Source: Streptomyces rishiriensis (GTDB lineage Bacteria; Actinomycetota; Actinomycetes; Streptomycetales; Streptomycetaceae). From it: a stretch of DNA of 64,000 nucleotides. Of the stretch, positions 18,797 through 28,263 are shown piece by piece. A program made the translations under genes and the position numbers. The stretch lies in NCBI RefSeq assembly GCF_003112535.1, contig NZ_BEWA01000007.1, positions 62,001-126,000 on the forward strand, in the 5' to 3' direction. How positions within the stretch are numbered: the stretch's first letter is position 1; every line of letters begins with the position of its first letter. Under the pieces are notes generated by a model. The model ran no database searches and had not been told where the DNA came from. It saw nothing but the letters and a program-made list of their open reading frames with translations.

Positions 18797-19429
18797 TCAC
18801 CGGGGGGCGAGGCCGTGGAGCGCGTAGTCGACGAGGGTGTCGGTGTACTCGTAGGTGATCGGTCCCGTGTACTGCAGCCAGCGCTGGGCGAGCGGGGAGA
18901 TGAAGAACTCCAGGGCGATGCGCGGGTCGAGGTCGGCGCGGACCTGGCCGGCCCGCTGGGCGGAGCGCAGCCGGTCGACGTACAGCTGGATGGACGGTTC
19001 CATGAGCCGGGCCGTGAACTCGCGGCCCACCTGCTCGTTGACCACGCCCTCGGCGGCCAGCGCCCGCGAGGGGGCCTCGAAGCGGGGGTCCCTCAGCTGG
19101 TCGACGGTGGCCCGCAGGACGGCCTTGACGTCGGCGGCGAGGTCGCCGGTGTCGGGGATGACGTAGGGCTCGCGCTCGGCCGGGCCGGCGTCGCGGGCGG
19201 CCTGTTCGCCGAGGTCCAGGAACGCTTCGAGCAGGACGTCGGCCTTCGACCCCCACCAGCGGTAGATGGTCTGCTTGCCGACGCCCGCGCGGGCGGCGAT
19301 GCCCTCGATCGTGGTCCTGGGGTAGCCGACCTCCGCGACCAGCGCGAGGGCCGCGTCGTAGATGGCGCGCCGGGACCGCTCGCTGCGACGGCTGGTGTCG
19401 GGGGCCGGCTTGCCGGGCTGGGTGACCAT
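18797..19429 (-). CDS. TetR family transcriptional regulator
   Basis: 210 residues. The N-terminal helix-turn-helix is canonical: AIYDAALALVAEVGYPRTTIEGIAARAGVGKQTIYRWWGSK, residues 22-62. The C-terminal half resembles the TetR_C ligand-binding/dimer domain (VVNEQVGREFTARLMEPSIQLYV). A perfect inverted repeat lies 23-37 bp upstream of the start, so autoregulation is likely. The neighbours (a Gfo/Idh oxidoreductase upstream on the same strand, a primase-like protein downstream) give no clear ligand. Confidence 0.93.
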   Translation of the reverse strand: MVTQPGKPAPDTSRRSERSRRAIYDAALALVAEVGYPRTTIEGIAARAGVGKQTIYRWWGSKADVLLEAFLDLGEQAARDAGPAEREPYVIPDTGDLAADVKAVLRATVDQLRDPRFEAPSRALAAEGVVNEQVGREFTARLMEPSIQLYVDRLRSAQRAGQVRADLDPRIALEFFISPLAQRWLQYTGPITYEYTDTLVDYALHGLAPR

Positions 19430-19451
19430 GCCCCGACGGTACCAAGGCTGT

Positions 19452-19466
19452 GAGACGGCACGTCTC
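19452..19466. promoter_or_regulatory. Probable TetR autoregulatory operator
   Basis: GAGACG (19452-19457) and CGTCTC (19461-19466) are perfect arms around GCA. The palindrome sits between the TetR start (19429) and the end of the upstream Gfo/Idh gene (19493). Confidence 0.6.
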
Positions 19467-19492
19467 GCGAACGGTCCGGCGCCGGAAGCCTG

Positions 19493-20494
19493 CTAGGGGG
19501 CTTCGTGGGGGTAGCGGACCCCGATCCGTTCGCGGGCCGCGTCGAGCGTCCGCATGACCGCGAGGCTTCCGTCGAGGGGGACCAGCGGGGACTCGGTCTC
19601 GCCGGCCCGCACCGCGCGCATCACCTCGCGGGCCTCGTGCCGGAACGTCGTACGGGGTCCGTCGGCCGGGTCGGCGGCGAACTCCTGCGGATCGCGGCCG
19701 GCCCGGTGCAGGACCAGACGGTCGGGGTGGAAGAAGCCGGACGGGATGTCGATGCGGCCGCGCGAGCCGGTGACGGAGGCGGTGGTGCCCGTGCCGCCGG
19801 AGATCGAGCAGTGCAGCGCGGCCAGCGCGCCCGAGTCCCAGGAGAGCGCCAGCGCCGTCTGCAGGTCGACGCCCTCGGCGGACAGGACGGCCTGGGCGGC
19901 GATGCCCGAGGGCTCGCCGAGCAGCAGGTGGGCGAAGGAGACCGGGTAGACGCCGAGGTCGAGGAGGGCGCCGCCGCCCTGGGCGGGGTCACGCAGCCGA
20001 TGCGAGGGCGGGAAGGGCCCTTCGAGGCCGAAGTCGGCCTGCACGGTGCGGACGTCGCCGATCGCGCCGTCGTCGACGAGGGCCTTGAGACGGCGGATGA
20101 CCGGGTTGCAGTACATCCACATGGCTTCCATGAGGAACCGGTCGTGCCGCCGGGCCAGTGCCACGAGCTCCTCGGCCTCGCGCACGTTCAGCGTGAACGC
20201 CTTCTCGCACAGCACGTTGCGCCCGGCCTCCAGGCACAGGCCCGCGGCGGTGCGGTGGGCTGCGTGCGGGGTGGCCACGTAGACGACATCGATGTCGTCG
20301 TCGGCCGCGAGGGCGGCCCAGTCGCCGTAGGCCCGCGGGATGCCGAACCGTTCCGCGAACGCCTTGGCGGAGACCTCGGTGCGCGAGGCGACCGCGACGA
20401 CCTCGGCGTCGGGCAGGTCGATCAGGTCCGCCGTGAACGCGCCGGCTATGCCGCCGGTCGCCAGGATTCCCCACCGCACCGTGTCCGTCGTCAT
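19493..20494 (-). CDS. Gfo/Idh/MocA family NAD(P)-dependent oxidoreductase
   Basis: 333 residues. The Rossmann start WGILATGGIAGAFTADL is near residue 7. The family motif appears as NVLCEKAFTLN (usually EKP; here EKA), near residue 95, as in dihydrodiol-dehydrogenase-like members. The middle has GGGALLDLGVYPVSF, the usual substrate-side helix. The substrate is a sugar, diol or similar and cannot be told. The ATG complementary to 20492-20494 is 87 bp from the divergent MFS gene, suggesting shared control. Confidence 0.9.
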   Translation of the reverse strand: MTTDTVRWGILATGGIAGAFTADLIDLPDAEVVAVASRTEVSAKAFAERFGIPRAYGDWAALAADDDIDVVYVATPHAAHRTAAGLCLEAGRNVLCEKAFTLNVREAEELVALARRHDRFLMEAMWMYCNPVIRRLKALVDDGAIGDVRTVQADFGLEGPFPPSHRLRDPAQGGGALLDLGVYPVSFAHLLLGEPSGIAAQAVLSAEGVDLQTALALSWDSGALAALHCSISGGTGTTASVTGSRGRIDIPSGFFHPDRLVLHRAGRDPQEFAADPADGPRTTFRHEAREVMRAVRAGETESPLVPLDGSLAVMRTLDAARERIGVRYPHEAP

Positions 20495-20581
20495 ACCCTG
20501 CCCCGCCCTCGTGCCGTCCCGTCGGTGTGTTCGAGCTGAGAGCATAGGTGGCCGAGGCGTCGGAGAGGGAGGGGCAGCAGT

Positions 20582-21898
20582 ATGCCGGAGGGTGGGGCCG
20601 TACCCGAAGCGCCGCAGGCAGTCGTCCCGGCGCCGCCGCGCGGCCGGCGCAGGACCGGGCTGCTCGTCACGCTCGTCCTGGGCGGGCTGACCGCCACTCC
20701 CCCGCTGTCGATGGACCTGTACCTCCCGGCGCTGCCGGAGGTGACCCGCACCCTGCACGCGCCCGCCGCGACGGTGCAGCTCACCCTCACCGCGTGCCTG
20801 GCCGGCATGGCGCTGGGGCAGCTGGTGGTCGGTCCGATGAGCGACCGGTGGGGGCGCAGGCGTCCGCTGCTCGCCGGGCTCGCGGTGTACGTCGTGGCGA
20901 CCGCCCTGTGCGCGCTGGCGCCGACCGTCGAGGTGCTGGTCGCGTTCCGGCTGCTGCAGGGGCTCGCGGGCGCGGCCGGGATCGTGATCGCACGGGCCGT
21001 CGTACGGGATCTGTACGACGGCGTGGCGATGGCCCGTTTCTTCTCCACCCTGATGCTGATCTCCGGGGTCGCCCCGGTGGTGGCGCCGCTGATCGGCGCG
21101 CAGATCCTGCGGACGACGGACTGGCGCGGGGTGTTCGCGCTGCTCACGGTGGTCGGGCTGCTGCTGGCCGCGCTGGTGTGGTTCCGGCTCCCGGAGACGC
21201 TGCCCGCCGAGGGCCGGCACGCGGGCGGGGTCGGCGAGGCCCTGCGTTCGATGCGCCGGCTGCTGTCCGACCGGCGCTTCACCGGCTTCCTGCTGACGGG
21301 CGGCTTCGCCTTCGCCGCGCTGTTCGCCTACATCTCGGCCTCGCCGTTCGTGGTCCAGGAGATCTACGGGGCCTCCCCGCAGACGTTCGGTCTGCTGTTC
21401 GGCGCGAACTCGGTCGGGCTGGTGGTGGTCGGCCAGATCAACGGCAAGATCCTGGTGGGGCGGGTGCGGCTGGACCGGGTGCTGGCGGCCGGCCTGTCGA
21501 CGGTGACGCTGGCCGCGACCGCGCTGCTGCTGATGACGACCGGCGTGTTCGGCGACGTCGGGCTGGCTCCGGTGGCCGCCGCGCTGTTCGTGCTGATGTC
21601 CGCGATGGGCGTGACGCTGCCCAACGCGCAGACGCTCGCCCTGATGCGGGTCCGGCACTCGGCCGGCTCCGCCTCCGCGCTCCTGGGCACCTCCTCGTTC
21701 CTGATCGGCGCGATCGCCACCCCGCTCGTCGGCATCGCCGGAGAGCGCACCGCCGTCCCGATGGCCGTCGTCCAGGTGGCCGCCGCACTGGTGGCCCTGG
21801 CCTGCTTCGTGGTTATGTGCCGTCCCTGGACGGACGCGGGGACGCAGGACGACGGTCTCCCCGGCCCGGGACCTTCGAGAGCGGGAGAAGAGAGCTGA
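20582..21898 (+). CDS. Bcr/CflA family multidrug exporter (MFS, 12 helices)
   Basis: 438 residues. The family start is clear: TATPPLSMDLYLPALPEVTRTL in helix 1, then GPMSDRWGRRRPLL as the A-loop motif, LLQGLAGAAGIVIARAVVRDLY, and DWRGVFALL. Bcr/CflA proteins export chloramphenicol, bicyclomycin, sulfonamides or cysteine. The ATG at 20582 follows GGAGAGGGAGGGG. Its stop overlaps the CTG proposed as start of the serine hydrolase (CTGA), so the two would be translationally coupled. Confidence 0.93.
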   Translation: MPEGGAVPEAPQAVVPAPPRGRRRTGLLVTLVLGGLTATPPLSMDLYLPALPEVTRTLHAPAATVQLTLTACLAGMALGQLVVGPMSDRWGRRRPLLAGLAVYVVATALCALAPTVEVLVAFRLLQGLAGAAGIVIARAVVRDLYDGVAMARFFSTLMLISGVAPVVAPLIGAQILRTTDWRGVFALLTVVGLLLAALVWFRLPETLPAEGRHAGGVGEALRSMRRLLSDRRFTGFLLTGGFAFAALFAYISASPFVVQEIYGASPQTFGLLFGANSVGLVVVGQINGKILVGRVRLDRVLAAGLSTVTLAATALLLMTTGVFGDVGLAPVAAALFVLMSAMGVTLPNAQTLALMRVRHSAGSASALLGTSSFLIGAIATPLVGIAGERTAVPMAVVQVAAALVALACFVVMCRPWTDAGTQDDGLPGPGPSRAGEES

Positions 21899-23019
21899 GC
21901 GCACCGAGACTGCGCGTCGACACTCCGGAGCGGGCCGGGCTCGACCCCGGGGAGACGCGGCTGCTGGTCCGTGACGTCGCCGACCTCACCACGGGCGACC
22001 GGCCCTGGACGGCCGGCGCCGTCGTGGTCGCCGGGCGCGGCCCGGTGATCGCCGTGCAGGAGGCGGTGGGCTGGGCGGTGCGGTACTCGGCCTACGATCC
22101 GGCGGCCGACGCGGGCGTGGAGCTGCCGCCCGGGGCACGGGTCGCGACGACCGTGGACACCCCCTTCGACCTGGCCTCCCTCACCAAGCTGTTCACCTCG
22201 GTCGCGGCGGTCCAGCAGATCGAGCGGGGCACCCTCGGCATCGACGCCCGGATCGGCGCCTATCTGCCCGACTTCGGCGCGGCCGCCGCGCACGACGTCA
22301 CCGTCCGCCAGCTCCTCACGCACACCTCGGGGCTGCCCCCGGAGGCGCCCCTGTACGACTGCGCGGACGACGCGGAGCGGCTGGAGCTGCTGCGTGCGCA
22401 GGCGCCGGTCGGCGAGCCCGGCGAACACGTCTACTCCGACCTGAACATGCTGTTGCTGCAGCAGCTGCTGGAGCGGCTGACCGGGCGCACGCTGGACGTC
22501 CTGATCCACGAGGGGATCACCCGGCCGCTGGGGATGACCTCGACCGGCTTCGGGCCCTGCCCCGGCGCGGCCGCCACCGAGGACCAGCGCCGGCCGTGGG
22601 CGAAGGCGGACCGGGGGATGCTGCGGGGCGTGGTGCACGACGAGAACGCGTGGGCGCTGGGCGGGGTGGCCGGTCACGCGGGCCTGTTCTCGACCGGCCG
22701 CGACCTGGCGGTGTTCTGCCGGACGCTGCTGGCGGGCGGTTCCTACGGTCCCGCCCGCGTCCTCGGCCCCGACTTCGTGGAGCTGCTGCTGACGCCGCCG
22801 GGGCTGGGCTTCGCGGTGGACCAGCCCTGGTTCATGGGCGAGCTGGCCGGCGAGGGCGCGGCCGGCCACACGGGGTTCACGGGGACCTCGCTGGTCCTCG
22901 ACCCCGCCACGGACACCTTCGTGGTGCTGCTGGCGAACACGGTGCACCCGGTGCGCAGGGCCCCGGACAGCGCGCCGCGCGCACTGGTGGGGACACGGAT
23001 GGCGATGGCGGTGCGCTGA
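21895..23019 (+). CDS. Serine hydrolase, beta-lactamase/class C PBP family, apparent CTG start
   Basis: 374 residues from a CTG codon at 21895. The SxxK motif is SLTKLF near residue 97, the tyrosine motif YSD follows at HVYSDLNM, and HTGFTGTS near 320 acts as the third motif, so the catalytic set is complete. No signal peptide is seen; a cytosolic esterase or peptidase is likely. The coding sequence has no ATG, GTG or TTG near its natural N-terminus (SAPRLRVDTPERAGLDP). The only canonical in-frame alternative close by is GTG at 21817, which would overlap the MFS gene by 82 bp. CTG within CTGA, preceded by GGGAGAAGAG, fits a coupled start better. Confidence 0.82.
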   Translation: MSAPRLRVDTPERAGLDPGETRLLVRDVADLTTGDRPWTAGAVVVAGRGPVIAVQEAVGWAVRYSAYDPAADAGVELPPGARVATTVDTPFDLASLTKLFTSVAAVQQIERGTLGIDARIGAYLPDFGAAAAHDVTVRQLLTHTSGLPPEAPLYDCADDAERLELLRAQAPVGEPGEHVYSDLNMLLLQQLLERLTGRTLDVLIHEGITRPLGMTSTGFGPCPGAAATEDQRRPWAKADRGMLRGVVHDENAWALGGVAGHAGLFSTGRDLAVFCRTLLAGGSYGPARVLGPDFVELLLTPPGLGFAVDQPWFMGELAGEGAAGHTGFTGTSLVLDPATDTFVVLLANTVHPVRRAPDSAPRALVGTRMAMAVR

Positions 23020-23080
23020 GGCCGACGAGCCGGGCGGGACGCACGGGGCGGGAGAGGCGCGAGGTGCGGAGGGGCGCGCG

Positions 23081-23116
23081 GTGAGGGCGACGAGCCCGGT
23101 GAGGGCGACGAGCCCG
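23081..23116. repeat. Two 18-bp direct repeats before the Rsm22-like gene
   Basis: GTGAGGGCGACGAGCCCG occurs at 23081-23098 and again at 23099-23116. A degenerate copy lies at 23021-23036. The repeats are in the 145-bp gap after the serine hydrolase. Confidence 0.8.
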
Positions 23117-23164
23117 GTGGGGTGCGCGGCGAGGGAGGGGTGCGCGGCCTGAGAAAATCGGTGC

Positions 23165-24151
23165 GTGAACCTCTCCGCATCAGCCGCCGAGTCCCTCCGT
23201 ACCGCCCTCGGAGACCTTCTCGACGGGCTGCCGCCCAAGCAGGCCTCGCAGGCCGTCGACCGGCTGATCGCCAGCTATCGCGGCGCGACCCCGACCGGCG
23301 CCCCGATCCTGCGCGACCGCGCGGACGTCGCCGCCTACGCCGCGTACCGCATGCCGGCGACCTTCGAGGCGGTGCGCTCGGCGCTGGAGGCGTTCGCGGA
23401 CGCGGCGCCGGGATGGACCCCGGACAGCCACGTCGACGTCGGCGGCGGGACCGGCGCGGCGACCTGGGCGGTGAGCGCGACCTGGGAGGGGACCCGCCCG
23501 GTGACGGTCCTCGACTGGGCGGAGCCCGCCCTGGCCCTGGGCCGCGAGATCGCCGCCGCGCACCCGCCGCTCGGGGACGTCCGCTGGCAGCGCGCCCGCA
23601 TCAACGCGTCCCTGGCGCTGGAGAGCGCCGACCTGGTCACCGTCTCGTACGTCCTCAACGAGCTCGCCGCGCCCGACCGGGCCGCCCTCGTGGACGCGGC
23701 CGCGTCGGCCGCGCAGGCCGTCGTGATCGTGGAGCCGGGCACCCCCGACGGCTACGCCCGGGTGATCGAGGCCCGCGACCGGCTGATCGCGGCCGGTTTC
23801 CGCGTCGCCGCGCCCTGTCCGCACAGCGCGGCCTGTCCGATCGTGCCCGGTTCGGACTGGTGCCACTTCTCGGCGCGGGTCAGCCGCTCCTCCCTGCACC
23901 GGCAGGTCAAGGGCGGCTCGCTGCCCTACGAGGACGAGAAGTTCAGCTATGTGGCGGCGGTCCGCTTCCCCGTCTCCCCGGCCCCCTCCCGCGTCGTCCG
24001 GCGGCCGCAGATCCGCAAGGGCCAGGTGCTGCTCGACCTGTGCGAGGCCGAGGAGCGGCTGAGCCGTACGACGGTGACGAAGAGGCACGGCGAGCTGTAC
24101 AAGGCGGCCCGGGACGCCGACTGGGGCGACGCCTGGCCGCCGCTCTCCTGA
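23165..24151 (+). CDS. Rsm22-like small ribosomal subunit methyltransferase family protein
   Basis: 328 residues, GTG start. The SAM-binding part shows [18 protein letters not shown] near residue 93 and a later [15 protein letters not shown] block, where Rsm22 proteins have a conserved NEL motif. A cysteine cluster follows ([11 protein letters not shown] then SDWCHF near residue 220-240), the Fe-S or zinc ligands of the family. Rsm22 relatives act on mitochondrial and bacterial small-subunit ribosome assembly. The operon is single-gene; the RNA target is unknown. Confidence 0.88.
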   Translation: MNLSASAAESLRTALGDLLDGLPPKQASQAVDRLIASYRGATPTGAPILRDRADVAAYAAYRMPATFEAVRSALEAFADAAPGWTPDSHVDVGGGTGAATWAVSATWEGTRPVTVLDWAEPALALGREIAAAHPPLGDVRWQRARINASLALESADLVTVSYVLNELAAPDRAALVDAAASAAQAVVIVEPGTPDGYARVIEARDRLIAAGFRVAAPCPHSAACPIVPGSDWCHFSARVSRSSLHRQVKGGSLPYEDEKFSYVAAVRFPVSPAPSRVVRRPQIRKGQVLLDLCEAEERLSRTTVTKRHGELYKAARDADWGDAWPPLS

Positions 24152-24266
24152 ACGGGCCCCTGCTCAGGCCGGCTTGAGGGGAGGCCCCCGCCTCGGCGTC
24201 CACCGCGGTCGGAGGGCGGACGACGTACGGCGCCATGTGCCGGACCACCCCGTACGCTGCGGGCCC

Positions 24267-25022
24267 ATGGATGCGAAGACGAGGATCGCGGTCGTCACGG
24301 GCGCCGGTTCCGGCATCGGCCGCGCCGTGGCCGTCGAACTGCTGCGCACGGGCTGGTCGGTGGCGCTGGCCGGACGGCACGCCGAGACCCTGGAGGAGAC
24401 GGCCGCGGCGGGCCCCGGGGACCGGAGTCTCGCGGTGCGGACGGACGTCTCACGCCCCGAGGACGTGAGCGCCCTGTTCACCGCCGTGCGCGAGCGGTTC
24501 GGGCGACTGGACCTGCTGTTCAACAACGCGGGCACGTTCGGGCCGGGGGGCGTGCCGTTCGAGGACCTCCCCTACGACGCCTGGCGGCACGTGGTGGACA
24601 CCAACCTCAACGGGGCGTTCCTGTGCGCGCAGGGCGCGTACCGGCTGATGAAGGAGCAGGATCCCCGAGGCGGACGCATCATCAACAACGGCTCGGTGTC
24701 GGCGCACACGCCTCGCCCGCTCTCGGCGCCCTACACGGCGACCAAGCACGCGCTGACCGGTCTGACGAAGTCCCTCTCGCTGGACGGACGGGCGCACGGG
24801 ATCGCCGTCGGGCAGATCGACATCGGAAACGCGGCGACCGACATGACGGCGCGGATGCAGACGGGGGCGCTGCAGGCGAACGGCGAGACCGCGCCGGAAC
24901 CGGTGATGGACGTCGCCGATGTGGCGCGCACGGTGCGGCACATGGCCGAGCTGCCGCTGGAGGCGAACGTGCAGTTCGCGACGGTGCTGGCGACCGCGAT
25001 GCCGTACGTCGGGCGGGGCTGA
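24267..25022 (+). CDS. SDR family oxidoreductase
   Basis: 251 residues starting [26 protein letters not shown]. The cofactor motif TGAGSGIG, the [12 protein letters not shown] strand, the catalytic Ser in [10 protein letters not shown] and the YTATK pair (YxxxK) are all present, so it should be active. The ATG at 24267 places the glycine motif at the usual residue 11-18; the overlapping ATG at 24271 is out of frame. A classical 250-residue short-chain dehydrogenase with unknown substrate. Confidence 0.92.
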   Translation: MDAKTRIAVVTGAGSGIGRAVAVELLRTGWSVALAGRHAETLEETAAAGPGDRSLAVRTDVSRPEDVSALFTAVRERFGRLDLLFNNAGTFGPGGVPFEDLPYDAWRHVVDTNLNGAFLCAQGAYRLMKEQDPRGGRIINNGSVSAHTPRPLSAPYTATKHALTGLTKSLSLDGRAHGIAVGQIDIGNAATDMTARMQTGALQANGETAPEPVMDVADVARTVRHMAELPLEANVQFATVLATAMPYVGRG

Positions 25023-25364
25023 GGGAGCCCCGCCGGTCCACGGCTCGTCAACCCGCCAACCTGCACAAGCGGAATTTACCGGTCCGCACCATTGCGGCCG
25101 GTAGCAGACCTATGCTCAACTCTCCTACACAAGAACTCCACATACGCAACACGAGAGTTCCGCACGGCGGGACCGTAAGCCATACCGAGGGGGAGGGGCA
25201 GCCGTCCCACGGCTGCGGGTGGGGGTGGACCTCGCGAGGGACCGCGAGGTGCACACCGGAGCCGCGGGACGGCTGCCGCACCATCGCCCGACCGGCGGGC
25301 ACACCGCTCGGGCGGGCGCACCGGCATCGCCCGGACGGCGGCGTCGCCCCGGGCGGGCGCACCG
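25023..25364. other. Intergenic stretch of 342 bp with no recognised gene
   Basis: It lies between the SDR gene and the convergent broken carboxypeptidase gene. Positions 25060-25190 have clearly lower GC and atypical codon composition in every frame; an open frame from the ATG at 25111 uses many A/T third positions and is rejected as a gene. A hairpin around 25202-25216 (CAGCCGT/ACGGCTG) and GC-rich repeats of GCGGGCGCACCG (25312-25367) follow and may terminate transcription. Confidence 0.5.
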
Positions 25365-26436
25365 TCACCGCTCGGACGGCGGCGCCTCACGGCCGCGGCG
25401 CCTGCGCAGCGCGTACGCGCCGGCCGCCGCCAGCGCGACCACTCCCCCGGCCCCGCCGAGCACACCCCAGCCGCCCGGACCGCCGCCCGCCGACGAGGCC
25501 CGCGCCCCGGCGTCCGGCGCCGCCCCCGAGGACGACGCCCTCGTCCCGCCCTCGCTCAACGCGTCCACCAGCGTCCCCACCGCCCTGACCGAACCCCCCT
25601 GCGCGAAACCCCAGTCGAGCAGGGCGGCCGCCTCCTCGTAGACGGAGTTGTGACCGCTCGCGGGATGCAGCACGGTGACCACGAGGGTGCGCCCGGCGCG
25701 GGTCGCGGCGCCGGCGAAGGTGTTGCCGGCGTTGCCGGTGTAGCCGTTCTTCACACCTCGCCTGCATCTCGGCGACCGTCCTCGCGACCCCGCCGTTCAT
25801 CCGGGCGAGCACCTGCACGGCGTCGTTGCCCGACCGCAGGAACACTTGCTGCCACAGCTGCTCGACGCTGTAGGCGACCCCGGCCCGGATGCCGACCAGG
25901 CTGGAGCCGGGCGGGATGCCGGCCAGGTCGGCGCCGGTCACGGTGTGCCGCTCGGTGCGCGCGAACCTGCCCAGCAGCGTGTCCGCGAACAGCATCTTCA
26001 GCGTGGAGGCGGGCGCGAGACGCAGATGCGCCCGGTAGCAGGCCAGCACCTCGCCGCTGTCCTGGTCGGCGAGCAGCCAGGCCCGCGCGGTCAGCTTCCT
26101 CGGCAGGGCGGCGCCCCAGTCCGCCTGCACCCCGTCGGCCGCCAGCCGCGCGCCGCCGACCACGGTCCCGGAGGCGGCCGCCGACGTCACGGCGAGCGGG
26201 ACGGCGCCCAGCGGCGCTCCGGCGGCGAGCGCCGGCAGGGAACGCCGGGACGGACTCGGGGCCGGATACCGGGACGAGCGCGCGGGAGAGGGCGGCGGCG
26301 GAGAAGAAGGAGGGGAAGGGGAAGGGTGCGGAGAACGGCCCGTGAGCGACTGCGGAGAACGGCGCGAGAATGCGTTCACTGCGGGACCGTACAAGGGGAT
26401 CAGGCGAACTGGAAATCGCCACTCAACCCCTTTCAC
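25365..26436 (-). pseudogene. D-alanyl-D-alanine carboxypeptidase (peptidase S11), internally deleted and frameshifted
   Basis: Two frames make up a PBP5-like enzyme. Frame 1 from the GTG complementary to 26436 gives a proline-rich leader, a signal-like stretch SRRSLPALAAGAPLGAVPL, then the SxxK motif ASTLKMLF and the SxN motif SGNDAV, ending at VARTVAEMQAR. Frame 2 (from about 25754) resumes at KNGYTGNAGNTFAG, the KTG-type motif, and ends in a hydrophobic C-terminal anchor and an RRRRGRE tail. In intact relatives about 70-90 residues separate these two points; here they abut at about 25755-25765 and are out of frame. All three catalytic motifs are on the DNA but not in one protein, so no active enzyme is expected. 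Confidence 0.85.
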
Positions 26437-26538
26437 CTGCGAATATCCCCTCCGCGGCCTGGGAGCGACCGAGCCGGCGGCCGCCGCCTCCCGGCTCCTG
26501 GCTCTCGACTCCTGGCTCTCGGCTCCGCCACCGGCCCG

Positions 26539-26865
26539 CTACGCCTGCCCGGTCTCGAACCGGGAGATCCGGCCGTCGTCCTCGACGGTGAAGCTCCAGC
26601 GGGTGCGCATCTCGCCCCAGGTGTCGTTGCGGTAGTCCGCGAGGAGGGCGCGCCCGCCGTCCGACTCCTTGGTGACGTCCATGTGGCCGCGCGAGGAGAA
26701 GATCTCCCGGTCCGCCCACTCGGCGAGGTCCCGGTCGGAGCCGTCGTCCGCCATGGTCGCGTCGGGGGTGAGGAGCCCGCGGAAGGCCTCCTCGTCGTGC
26801 GCGTTGACGGCGGCGACGAAGGCCCGGACGGCGGGGTCGCTGAGTCTGTCGGTCTGAATCGGCAT
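26539..26865 (-). CDS. SnoaL-like / NTF2-fold nuclear transport factor family protein
   Basis: 108 residues starting MPIQTDRLSDPAVRAFVAAVN. The pattern AVRAFVAAVNAHDEEAFRGLLTPDATMADDG is the usual first helix and strand of SnoaL-like ester cyclases and ketosteroid-isomerase relatives. The later part WSFTVEDDGRISRFETGQA is the closing sheet. There is no polyketide cluster nearby, so it is assigned to the fold, not a reaction. The ATG complementary to 26863-26865 gives the normal size; the longer in-frame extension to 27042 is low-complexity. Confidence 0.85.
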   Translation of the reverse strand: MPIQTDRLSDPAVRAFVAAVNAHDEEAFRGLLTPDATMADDGSDRDLAEWADREIFSSRGHMDVTKESDGGRALLADYRNDTWGEMRTRWSFTVEDDGRISRFETGQA

Positions 26866-27060
26866 ACGGGCCACACTCACACCGCCGACCGCGCCCCGCC
26901 ACCCGAACGGCTTCCAGGAGAGGCCGGGCGGGTGGGGAGGATGCGACGGTGGAAACGCGGGGAAAGCGTTTCCGAGTGATGCCGGGCAATTCGGAGTGAT
27001 TCCGGGCGACTGCCGACCGCGCCCACCCGCCCCGCACGTCACCGCCTGTTTCTGCCTATT

Positions 27061-27096
27061 CCTGCTTGTTCCTGCTTGTTCCTGCTTGTTCCTGCT
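27061..27096. repeat. 10-bp tandem repeat before doxX-like gene
   Basis: CCTGCTTGTT is repeated three times (27061-27090) with a partial fourth copy. The tract is pyrimidine-rich on the plus strand and ends about 20 bp before the GTG of the DoxX gene, next to its AGGGAG ribosome site. Confidence 0.85.
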
Positions 27097-27115
27097 GTCT
27101 GTTCAGGGAGTCATC

Positions 27116-27661
<546 letters not shown>

Positions 27662-27715
27662 GCCCCGGACCCGCCGGGCCCCCGCGCCGGGGAGGTGACC
27701 TGGCAGGCTGCGGTC

Positions 27716-28126
27716 ATGGACACCCCGCCCCCGCAGCCCGCCCCGCGTCACCCTTCGGGAACTTCCGGCCCTGACGGTCCGTGGGCCGGCTCCGACGTCT
27801 GGGCCACCGTCGACGCCCTGAGGGTCTGGCTGGACGACCACCGGGCGCACGGCGGCCGCGAGGCCCTGCTGCTGCGCGTGCTGAAACTGTCCGAGGAGGT
27901 CGGCGAGGTCGCCCAGGCGGTCATCGGCGCCACCGGCCAGAACCCCCGCAAGGGCGCCGACCACACCTGGGAGGACGTCCAGGCCGAGCTGTGCGACGTG
28001 GTCATCACGGCGCTGGTGGCCCTGCGCACCCTGACACCGGACGCCCCGGCGGTCTTCGCCGGACATCTGGCGCGGGTGGCGAACCGGTCCCTGGGGTCGG
28101 GGGACACGGACGAACGCCCCGCGTGA
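27716..28126 (+). CDS. MazG-like NTP pyrophosphohydrolase family protein
   Basis: 136 residues. The metal-binding helices are visible: LLLRVLKLSEEVGEVAQAVIG (ExxE) near residue 58 and WEDVQAELCDVVITAL (ExxD) near 92. Members hydrolyse nucleoside triphosphates to monophosphates and pyrophosphate, cleaning the nucleotide pool. The ATG at 27716 was preferred over an in-frame GTG at 27695; the ribosome site is weak for both. The gene follows the DoxX gene by 54 bp. Confidence 0.85.
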   Translation: MDTPPPQPAPRHPSGTSGPDGPWAGSDVWATVDALRVWLDDHRAHGGREALLLRVLKLSEEVGEVAQAVIGATGQNPRKGADHTWEDVQAELCDVVITALVALRTLTPDAPAVFAGHLARVANRSLGSGDTDERPA

Positions 28127-28263
28127 CGGGGCGGTCCGCCGTGTCCGCAGCAGGCGGCCGTGTCGAACGTTCCCCCGGTTCGCGGAACCGTCCGTCCGCC
28201 GACCGCGTGCCTCTGTACGATCACCGCACGCGAAGCGGGGGCGCTGAGGCTGAGGGGGCGGGC

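Noticed and set aside
25111..25588. Open frame starting MLNSPTQELHIRN
   Set aside because: The first codons use A/T third positions against the genome habit, there is no ribosome site, and it runs antisense into the carboxypeptidase remnant.
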